Part shown: positions 57,358-64,000 of the stretch, in pieces
Layout of the letters: each line of letters starts with the position of its first letter
How positions within the stretch are numbered: position 1 is the first letter of the stretch
DNA from: Bacillus thuringiensis
GTDB lineage: Bacteria; Bacillota; Bacilli; Bacillales; Bacillaceae_G
NCBI RefSeq assembly: GCF_001182785.1
Contig: NZ_CP012099.1
Location: 3,594,501-3,658,500, forward strand
DNA length: 64,000 nucleotides
Reading direction: 5' to 3'
Program-made: the position numbers and the translations under genes
The notes under the pieces: generated by a model
Database searches by the model: none
The model's input: only the letters and a program-made list of their open reading frames with translations
Told to the model about the DNA's origin: nothing

Positions 57358-58632
57358 TTATTCTCCCTCCGTTCCTTGTAAAAAGTAAATTGTATCTAGT
57401 TCAATATTTTTAGCAACTTTTACAATTTCTTCTTTTGTCACACTTTCTATACCTGTAAGCCATTCTTCAACTGGACGTGTACGATCTGAAATAATACCAT
57501 GATATAGCATTTCTACAAATCCACGCGGTGTATCAATCGCCTCTAATATTTGATTTTGGATGACACTTTTTGTTTGATGTATTTCTTCTTCAGAAAACTC
57601 TCCGTTTTGCATCGCAAGCATTTGTTCTTTAATAATCTCAACTGCTTTTTCATAATTTTTCGCTTCGATTCCTGACATAACAAATAATAAACCTTTATGA
57701 CTTTCAAAGCGCGATGCTGCATAGTACGCTAAACTATTTTTTTCACGCACATTTACGAATAACTTCGAATGAGAAAAACCACCAAACAATCCATTGAACA
57801 ATTGCAATGCAAAATAATCTTCATCTTTATATGTGACAAATGTACGATAACCGATGTGTAATTTACTTTGTTTTAATTCTTGTTTTTCAACAACTTCTTT
57901 TTCTTCATTATTTCGTCTATGAAGGAGTACATTTCTTTCTCTCACTGGACGAACTGAAATAGAAAAATATTTACTTACAAGATCAACGGCGTTTTCTGAA
58001 ATATCACCAATAATATATAGATCCATTTCATCTTCCGCTAACACCTTTTGATAATATTGATACAGACTTTCATTTGTAATAGACGTAACACTCTCTTTTT
58101 TTCCATTTGCACTTAAACGATACGGTTCTACTTTGCACATTTCTTCAATTAAACGCTCGTTTGCATAACGCATTTTATCATCATAAGTAGCTTCAATTCT
58201 CTGTAACAGTGCTCTTTTTTCACTTTCTACGATAGAAGATAGGAAACCGTTCCCCTCCGTTGCTGGATGTAACACAATATCAGACAACATAGAAAGTGCT
58301 TTTTCAAATAACGGTGGTGCATCATGTAAATAAACTTCATTTGCAATGTCTACATAAATGGAGATAATATGGTCTTCCCCTTTTTTACTTACATCTACCG
58401 CTAAAGAAGACCCGTATAATTCTTCTAAATATTGACGAAGACGAATTACAGAAGGTAATTTTTCTGTCGCACTTTGCAATACGTATGGCAATAGAGCACG
58501 CTCTGTCACCGTCTCCTCATTTAAAGGCGCTTTAAAACGAAATACAAAGGTATTCGTTTTATATTTATCAGTCGGAATAATATGTACGCGCAAACCACCT
58601 AACTCATGTAGTTGTTGTTCCATTAGTTTCAT
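57358..58632 (-). CDS. ymfF: Inactive M16-family subunit YmfF
   Basis: A 424-residue M16-fold protein that lacks the HxxEH zinc motif but keeps the fold elements (for example FGGFSHSKLFVNVREKNSLAYYA). It is the expected non-catalytic partner of YmfH, encoded in the same operon with zero gap. AAGGAGGG precedes the ATG at 58632. First gene of the pair. Confidence 0.9.
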   Translation of the reverse strand: MKLMEQQLHELGGLRVHIIPTDKYKTNTFVFRFKAPLNEETVTERALLPYVLQSATEKLPSVIRLRQYLEELYGSSLAVDVSKKGEDHIISIYVDIANEVYLHDAPPLFEKALSMLSDIVLHPATEGNGFLSSIVESEKRALLQRIEATYDDKMRYANERLIEEMCKVEPYRLSANGKKESVTSITNESLYQYYQKVLAEDEMDLYIIGDISENAVDLVSKYFSISVRPVRERNVLLHRRNNEEKEVVEKQELKQSKLHIGYRTFVTYKDEDYFALQLFNGLFGGFSHSKLFVNVREKNSLAYYAASRFESHKGLLFVMSGIEAKNYEKAVEIIKEQMLAMQNGEFSEEEIHQTKSVIQNQILEAIDTPRGFVEMLYHGIISDRTRPVEEWLTGIESVTKEEIVKVAKNIELDTIYFLQGTEGE

Positions 58633-58796
58633 TTATAGCCCTCCTTTACTTATATAGGAATATTCCTCTTCAATATACAGTTTTTAGAAATAAAAAATCA
58701 ACTTTTCTCCCTTATTATGCTTACATATGATTCTTTCTAAAAACTTTAATATGTAAGGAACATAGTAAAATTCCGTATTAAATATATTCTATGTAA

Positions 58797-58828
58797 AAAA
58801 GCCCACACTAATGTGCGAGCTTTTTTAT
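58797..58828 (-). terminator. Terminator after nupQ
   Basis: AAAAAAGC / GCTTTTTT outer stem plus CAC / GTG inner stem, 14 bases behind nupQ. Confidence 0.8.
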
Positions 58829-58841
58829 ACTTATAAAATAC

Positions 58842-59801
58842 TTATCGTTTTCCTTTTTCATAAGGAGTTCCTAATGCTTTCGGAGCTTCAGAACGACCTA
58901 CAAAACCAACAAGCGCTAATATTGTGAATACATATGGTAATATCGTTAATAAAACACTTGGAATTTGATCTAATACAGGAATTGTTCCGCCCGTTACACT
59001 AAGAGATTGCGCAAAACCAAAGAATAGAGCTGCACCTAGTGCGCCTAGTGGATTCCACTTTCCAAAAATCATAGCAGCTAAAGCTAAGAAACCTTGTCCT
59101 GTAATAGTTGCCCCTGAGAAGTTATTAGAAATTGACATTGCAAAAATCGCTCCACCAATTCCAGCAAACACTCCTGAAATACAGACTCCAATATAGCGCA
59201 TTTTATATACGTTAATCCCCATCGTATCCGCTGCCATTGGGTGTTCACCAACAGCACGTAGACGAAGACCGAACGGTGTTTTATAAATAACATACCAAAC
59301 AACGAATGCTAAAATAATGGCAATATACGACGTTATTGGTACGTTCGAGAAAAATATTTTCCCTAAAACTGGAATATCCGAAAGGCCTGGAATATCAATC
59401 TTTTCAATACGATACTGAATAAAGTCAGTCTGCCCTTTATCAAAAATCTTCTTAATTGCAAATACTGTTAAACCAAGAGATAAGAAGTTAATTGCTACAC
59501 CACTTACAACTTGATCCGCTCGGAATGTAATAGAGGCTACCGCATGAAGTAATGCAAATAATCCACTACCAATTGCCGCAAATAATAACGCAATCCATGG
59601 AGTCATCGTTCCCCAAGTATCACCCATTAATAAGTTTGTAACTACTCCAATAAATGCACCAAATAGCATTAGTCCTTCTAATCCGATATTTACAACACCC
59701 GATCTTTCACTAAACACACCACCTAATGCTGTGAAAATGATAGGTGCCGATGTATATAACGTACCCGTCACAAGAATGGCTAATATATCTAAAAAGCTCA
59801 T
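58842..59801 (-). CDS. nupQ: Guanosine ABC transporter permease NupQ
   Basis: A 319-residue BPD-type inner membrane permease with 8-10 helices (NIGLEGLMLFGAF; AVGEHPMAADTMGI, the EAA-like loop). It corresponds to YufQ/NupQ of B. subtilis. One base after nupP, AAGGAGGGG site. It ends the nup operon. Confidence 0.9.
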   Translation of the reverse strand: MSFLDILAILVTGTLYTSAPIIFTALGGVFSERSGVVNIGLEGLMLFGAFIGVVTNLLMGDTWGTMTPWIALLFAAIGSGLFALLHAVASITFRADQVVSGVAINFLSLGLTVFAIKKIFDKGQTDFIQYRIEKIDIPGLSDIPVLGKIFFSNVPITSYIAIILAFVVWYVIYKTPFGLRLRAVGEHPMAADTMGINVYKMRYIGVCISGVFAGIGGAIFAMSISNNFSGATITGQGFLALAAMIFGKWNPLGALGAALFFGFAQSLSVTGGTIPVLDQIPSVLLTILPYVFTILALVGFVGRSEAPKALGTPYEKGKR

Positions 59802-60860
59802 TTATTTCCCCTCCTTGCTCATGCGTGTAAGCGCCCATCTTAACACATAACTACATGCAACAAAGAAGATGATACATGCAATAATTACATTAATAAGCTC
59901 TGATGGTACATCTGCCTCAAAGTTCATTTGAGGGGAAGCACTTTTCAAACCACCAAATAATAAAGCTGAAAGGATTATCCCAAACGGATTATTCCCTCCA
60001 AGTAATGCTACAGCAATCCCGTCAAATCCTACTCCTGTAAACGAAGACATCGCTGTCATACTTTGGAATGTCCCTAATCCTTCCATTGCTCCACCAATCC
60101 CTGCAAATGCACCAGCAATTGTCATGGAGAATACTACATTACGAGAAACTTTCATACCTGCATATTGAGAAGCATGCTGATTAAATCCTACCGATTTTAA
60201 TTCGTAACCTAAAGTTGTTCGATCTAATAAGAACCACATTAAAATAGCGATTAATATTGCTACAATAATTCCCCAGTGAAGACGCGAACCATCAGTAATA
60301 GAAGCAAGCCAGTCTGAAGATAGTGACGCACTCTCTTTAATATCATACGTTTTGTCATTACCCGCATGTAAGAAACGCTTAATGATGTCATACGTTACAT
60401 ACAACGCGATATAGTTCATCATAATGGTTACAATAACTTCATTCACTTGAAACTTCCCTTTTAAATATCCCGGAATGAAGCCCCAAATTCCGCCCACCAA
60501 TGCTGCGAATAAAATAGATAATGGAATATGAAGGAACGCTGGTAGTGAAACTGCATAACCGAACCAAACCGCTGCAAGCCAACCAACTAACAATTGACCC
60601 TCTACCCCGATATTAAATAAACCTGTACGAAATGCAAACGCCACTGATAAACCAGCAAGAATAAGCGGTATCATTGTACGAAGCGTTTCACCAATCGCAC
60701 TTGCGCTACCGAACATGCCCGTCCAAAGTGCACTATAACCAACAATTGGATCATAGCCACTAACTAGCATTACAATCGCTCCGACAAGTAAGCCGAAAAT
60801 AACGGATAGTACTGGGACTAAAATATTTATCGTTCGCTCTGTTAAAAGTTTTTTAGCCAT
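59802..60860 (-). CDS. nupP: Guanosine ABC transporter permease NupP
   Basis: A 352-residue permease with about ten helices and the conserved FNIGVEGQLLVG and SVGFNQHASQYAGM segments. Partner of NupQ. The gene overlaps nupO by 8 bases and directly precedes nupQ, so these are one translationally coupled unit. Confidence 0.9.
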   Translation of the reverse strand: MAKKLLTERTINILVPVLSVIFGLLVGAIVMLVSGYDPIVGYSALWTGMFGSASAIGETLRTMIPLILAGLSVAFAFRTGLFNIGVEGQLLVGWLAAVWFGYAVSLPAFLHIPLSILFAALVGGIWGFIPGYLKGKFQVNEVIVTIMMNYIALYVTYDIIKRFLHAGNDKTYDIKESASLSSDWLASITDGSRLHWGIIVAILIAILMWFLLDRTTLGYELKSVGFNQHASQYAGMKVSRNVVFSMTIAGAFAGIGGAMEGLGTFQSMTAMSSFTGVGFDGIAVALLGGNNPFGIILSALLFGGLKSASPQMNFEADVPSELINVIIACIIFFVACSYVLRWALTRMSKEGK

Positions 60861-62385
60861 TGGTACCCACCTGCTCCTTCTTTGTTCCTCCAGCCATTAA
60901 CAATCCAAGCTGTTGTTCATTCGTTTCTTTCGCATCAACTATTGCTACAATTTTCCCTTCATAAATAACAGCAATTCGATCGCTAACATTTAAGATTTCA
61001 TCTAACTCTAGTGATAAAAGTAATACACCTTTTCCTTTATCCCTTTGCTCTATTAATCTCTTATGAATAAATTCAATTGCTCCTACATCTAAACCACGTG
61101 TTGGCTGTGCCGCGATTAATAAATCTGGATCACGATCTACTTCACGTGCAATAATTGCTTTTTGTTGATTTCCCCCAGATAGAGCGCGTGCTAACGTTTG
61201 CTCACTAGGTGTACGTACATCAAACTGTTCAATCAGAGCCTTTGCTTTTTCTGTAATTTTGCTGAAATTTAAAATCCCTTTCTTTGAAAACGGATTTTTA
61301 TAGTACGTTTGCAGAACTATATTATCTCTAACAGAAAAATCAAGGACGAGTCCGTGTTTATGACGATCTTCTGGAATATGACCAATTCCCTCTTCTGTTA
61401 TTCTTCTAACAGGCCAATTTGTTATTTCTTTTCCTCTAATTGCAATAGAACCTGACTCAACTTTTCGTAAACCAGTAATTGCTTCTATTAATTCACTTTG
61501 TCCGTTTCCATCAATCCCTGCAATCCCAACAATTTCCCCCGCACGAACAGTTAAGTCAAGGCCTTTTACAGCAGGTAGTTGACGTGCATCGTGAACAACA
61601 AGGTTTGCAATTGAAAGTACCTCTTCTTTTGGCTTCGCGTCTATTTTTTCTGTTTTAAAATTCACTTGACGTCCGACCATTAATTCTGCAAGTTTATTTT
61701 CATCCGTATTTGCAACGTCAACCGTTCCAATCCCTTTTCCTTTACGAATAATCGTACAACGATCGCAAACTTCCATAATTTCTTTCAACTTATGTGTAAT
61801 AAGAACAATAGATTTTCCTTCTTGCACAAGCTTTTTCATAATTTGAATTAGCTCATGAATTTCTTGTGGTGTTAACACAGCTGTCGGTTCATCAAATATT
61901 AAAATTTCTGCACCGCGGTAAAGAGTTTTCAAAATCTCAACACGCTGTTGCATACCAACTGAAATATCCTGTATTTTCGCATATGGATCTACAGCTAAGC
62001 CGTATTGTTCAGACAGTTTTTGAATTTCTTTAGCAGCTTCCTCAACAGCAATTTTCCCTTTTTTCTTCGGTTCATTTCCGAGAATAATATTCTCTGTAAC
62101 TGTAAAATTATGAACAAGCATAAAGTGCTGATGAACCATTCCAATACCAAGGTCATTTGCCACATTCGGATTGGTAATGTTTACAGACTTTCCTTTAATT
62201 TTAATTTCACCTTGTTCTGGTTGGTACAAACCAAATAGTACATTCATCAATGTGGATTTCCCTGCACCATTTTCTCCAAGTAAAGCATGTATCTCACCCT
62301 GCTTTACTTGCAGCGTAATATCATCATTCGCTACAATGCCTGGGAATACTTTCGTAATATTATTCATTTCAATTACGTATTCCAT
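60853..62385 (-). CDS. nupO: Guanosine ABC transporter ATP-binding protein NupO
   Basis: A 510-residue protein with two ABC domains. The first has Walker A GENGAGKST and signature ISVGMQQRVE, the second a degenerate Walker A (GIDGNGQSE) and signature ALSGGNQQKA, as usual for nucleoside and ribose-type transporters. The ATG at 62385 follows AAAGGAGG; the ATG at 62412 has no site. A hairpin separates it from nupN upstream. Confidence 0.92.
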   Translation of the reverse strand: MEYVIEMNNITKVFPGIVANDDITLQVKQGEIHALLGENGAGKSTLMNVLFGLYQPEQGEIKIKGKSVNITNPNVANDLGIGMVHQHFMLVHNFTVTENIILGNEPKKKGKIAVEEAAKEIQKLSEQYGLAVDPYAKIQDISVGMQQRVEILKTLYRGAEILIFDEPTAVLTPQEIHELIQIMKKLVQEGKSIVLITHKLKEIMEVCDRCTIIRKGKGIGTVDVANTDENKLAELMVGRQVNFKTEKIDAKPKEEVLSIANLVVHDARQLPAVKGLDLTVRAGEIVGIAGIDGNGQSELIEAITGLRKVESGSIAIRGKEITNWPVRRITEEGIGHIPEDRHKHGLVLDFSVRDNIVLQTYYKNPFSKKGILNFSKITEKAKALIEQFDVRTPSEQTLARALSGGNQQKAIIAREVDRDPDLLIAAQPTRGLDVGAIEFIHKRLIEQRDKGKGVLLLSLELDEILNVSDRIAVIYEGKIVAIVDAKETNEQQLGLLMAGGTKKEQVGTNG

Positions 62386-62461
62386 TGTGTTCCTCCTTTT
62401 AACAGGGAACATTCCCTATTACACTATTAACTTATTAAGCAATTCGGAAGTTTTATACATA

Positions 62462-62490
62462 CAAAGGTTAGTTCTATGAACTAACCTTTG
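62462..62490 (-). terminator. Hairpin between nupN and nupO
   Basis: CAAAGGTTAGTTC / GAACTAACCTTTG perfect stem with a 3-base loop, without a strong T run on the minus strand. Such a partial terminator could give more binding protein than transporter. Confidence 0.7.
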
Positions 62491-62502
62491 CTATTTCTCT
62501 AT

Positions 62503-63588
62503 TTATTTTTTTAGAGAAGCTTCATATTCTTTATACTCTTTATCTGTAGCCGGTACTTTAATTTCACCGTCTGTAATTTTCTTTTCAAATTCTTCTACTT
62601 TTGTTAAAATTTCAGGGTTAACTTTTTTCACGTTATCAGTTGTTTTTGAAATACCAATACCGTCATCTTTTAAGCCAAACGCTTCAATTTTTCCACCTTT
62701 TAACTTTCCATCTTTTGCTTCTTTAGCTACTTTTTCTACAGCTACATCAACGCGTTTTATCATTGAAGTTAATGTTACATTTTCAGGCATACCTTCTTGA
62801 TGTTGGTCACGGTCAACACCGATTACCCAAACATTTTCACCTTTTTTCTTACGATTTTTCGCTTCAGTGAACACACCGTTACCTGTACCACCAGCAGCAT
62901 GATAAATTACATCTACGCCTTGACCGTACATTGCTGAAGCAAGAACTGTGCCTTTTTCAGGCTTATCGAATGCTTCTGCATATTCAGATACGATTTCAAT
63001 GTTTGGATTTACTGCCTTTGCACCAGCTTTAAATCCATTTTCAAATTTACTAATTAAATCACTCTTCATTCCACCAACAAATCCTACTTTATTCGATTTT
63101 GTTGACATAGCCGCTACCGCACCTACAAGGAATGATCCTTCATGATCTTTAAATGTAATGCTCGTTACGTTCGGTGCATCTACAACAGTATCTACGATTG
63201 CAAATTGTTGTTTTGAAGATTCTTTTGCAACTTCTTTAATTGCACCTTCTAATTTATAACCAATTCCGAAAGTTAAATCATATTTATCTTTTGAGAATTT
63301 TTTTAAATTCGGAATATAATCAGCTTCTTTTTCAGACTGAAGGTAACGATAATTTGTCTTTTCTTTTAAACCATTATCTTTACCAAACTTTTGTAACCCT
63401 TCCCAAGAAGATTGGTTAAATGATTTATCATCAACGCCCCCAACATCTGTTACGAGACCAACCTTGAAGTCTTTATTGTCTTTCGTGTCTTTCTTGTCAC
63501 TGCTCGCCTTATCCGAGTTACCACATGCACCTAAAACTGTACTTGCTGCTAATGTTAATGATAATAAAAGGCCTGCTTTTTTCTTCAT
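62503..63588 (-). CDS. nupN: BMP-family guanosine-binding lipoprotein NupN
   Basis: A 361-residue lipoprotein with lipobox LGAC (Cys22) and the basic-membrane-protein fold (VGLVTDVGGVDDKSFNQSSWEGL, FVGGMKSDLISKFENGFKAGAKAV, DVIYHAAGGTGNGVF). B. subtilis NupN (YufN) is the binding protein of the guanosine importer. First of the four nup genes, strong TTGGAGGGG ribosome binding site, and downstream of a GntR regulator. Confidence 0.92.
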   Translation of the reverse strand: MKKKAGLLLSLTLAASTVLGACGNSDKASSDKKDTKDNKDFKVGLVTDVGGVDDKSFNQSSWEGLQKFGKDNGLKEKTNYRYLQSEKEADYIPNLKKFSKDKYDLTFGIGYKLEGAIKEVAKESSKQQFAIVDTVVDAPNVTSITFKDHEGSFLVGAVAAMSTKSNKVGFVGGMKSDLISKFENGFKAGAKAVNPNIEIVSEYAEAFDKPEKGTVLASAMYGQGVDVIYHAAGGTGNGVFTEAKNRKKKGENVWVIGVDRDQHQEGMPENVTLTSMIKRVDVAVEKVAKEAKDGKLKGGKIEAFGLKDDGIGISKTTDNVKKVNPEILTKVEEFEKKITDGEIKVPATDKEYKEYEASLKK

Positions 63589-63680
63589 ACTAGAAACCCC
63601 TCCAAAAATGATATATATTTATTTATTCTTACGCTGCTGTCCCTTACTTCTTGCTGTCACCTCCCTAAAAAGAAATTTAC

Positions 63681-64000
63681 CTACATACGCTTTCTTAATA
63701 CGTGGAAGCTAAACTTATCAGCTCTAAAGTAATTGATAGAATATAAGATTGGCTCATCATTTTGATCATAGTGCATTTGTTTTAATACAAGCAGTGCTGT
63801 TTCAGGCTCACATTCTAAAATCGGTGAGATTTTCGGATGATAGCCAATTGGCTCAATGTGAGCAACCGCATATGTTATGCGTTTATGCGTGTTATTATGT
63901 ATCACCGTTAATAATGATTCCTCATTGTAACCCGATAAATCTGGCAATATTTCTTTTGCAAGTTTATCGATACAATACACAACAGGTTCCCCATCTGCTG
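63681..64000 (-). CDS. GntR-family regulator with UTRA domain, C-terminal part
   Basis: The last 106 or so codons of a GntR/HutC regulator whose N-terminus lies beyond the window. The visible part is a UTRA domain: [26 protein letters not shown], then [29 protein letters not shown] and the end RKRM. The frame is open to base 64000, so the GTG at 63980 is an internal codon and not the start. It resembles YmfC of B. subtilis, found in the same neighbourhood. It precedes nupN by 92 bases and may control it. Confidence 0.85.
   Translation of the reverse strand, partial: ADGEPVVYCIDKLAKEILPDLSGYNEESLLTVIHNNTHKRITYAVAHIEPIGYHPKISPILECEPETALLVLKQMHYDQNDEPILYSINYFRADKFSFHVLRKRM

Noticed and set aside
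63589..63680. AGGGAGGTG followed by a 13-codon frame between the GntR gene and nupN
   Set aside because: The GTG start would lie within its own ribosome binding site, and no other start is correctly spaced. A leader peptide is not supported.
1..64000. CRISPR array, prophage, insertion sequence, tRNA or rRNA genes
   Set aside because: I looked for regular spaced repeats, transposase or integrase motifs and RNA-gene signatures and saw none.

Overview
The window is a chromosomal segment of a low-GC, spore-forming Firmicute and almost certainly a member of the Bacillus cereus group. Pointers are spoVS, cotE and ricA (ymcA), the recA-rny-ymdB and ymfF/H/I/J/K-rodZ-pgsA-cinA neighbourhood typical of Bacillus, and a secreted PI-specific phospholipase C and subtilase with exact PlcR boxes upstream. 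No rRNA, tRNA, CRISPR array, insertion sequence or prophage was recognised.

Left part (1-34.9 kb), mixed strands and more accessory. A Fur-boxed iron-siderophore binding protein starts the window, with the first codons of its permease at the edge. Then come exoA, an adaA-adaB-alkA alkylation-repair operon, pepT, a YczE-like membrane protein, a small secreted protein, a histidine phosphatase and an alpha/beta hydrolase. A membrane PAS-GGDEF-EAL protein precedes a four-gene sugar cassette (UDP-GlcNAc 4,6-dehydratase, 4-reductase, a small unknown protein and a MurG-like glycosyltransferase) that fits UDP-QuiNAc synthesis and use. Next are a DUF2515 gene overlapped by a small membrane gene, a mocR-lrgA-lrgB-yfmQ run, and a GH1 6-phospho-beta-glucosidase with its GntR/UTRA regulator. 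The PlcR-type secretome follows (plcA, a subtilase, a LysM/SleB wall hydrolase), then a COG2509 flavoprotein, an LtaS paralogue, and a large TPR plus dynamin-like GTPase.

Right part (34.9-64 kb), nearly all minus strand and conserved core: mutSL, cotE, miaB-ricA, korAB, a dipeptidase, spoVS, ymdB, rny, recA, cinA, pgsA, rodZ, ymfK, ymfJ, ymfI, ymfH, ymfF, then the guanosine transporter nupNOPQ and a GntR regulator cut by the window end.

Most units are separated by clear intrinsic terminators. Beyond the standard annotation I found: a decayed gene tail with its terminator still in place (28903-29094); a second coding-like fragment (20453-20614); a 10-codon upstream ORF in the mutS leader; a terminator-like hairpin in the rny leader and another upstream of the sugar cassette; an exact PlcR-box match before the ada operon and a one-mismatch box before the GGDEF-EAL gene; and the 5' end of an iron permease gene at the left edge. 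Nothing proves a wholly new system. The best candidates for undescribed biology are the MurG-like/QuiNAc cassette, the TPR-dynamin GTPase and the MocR-linked LrgAB unit.
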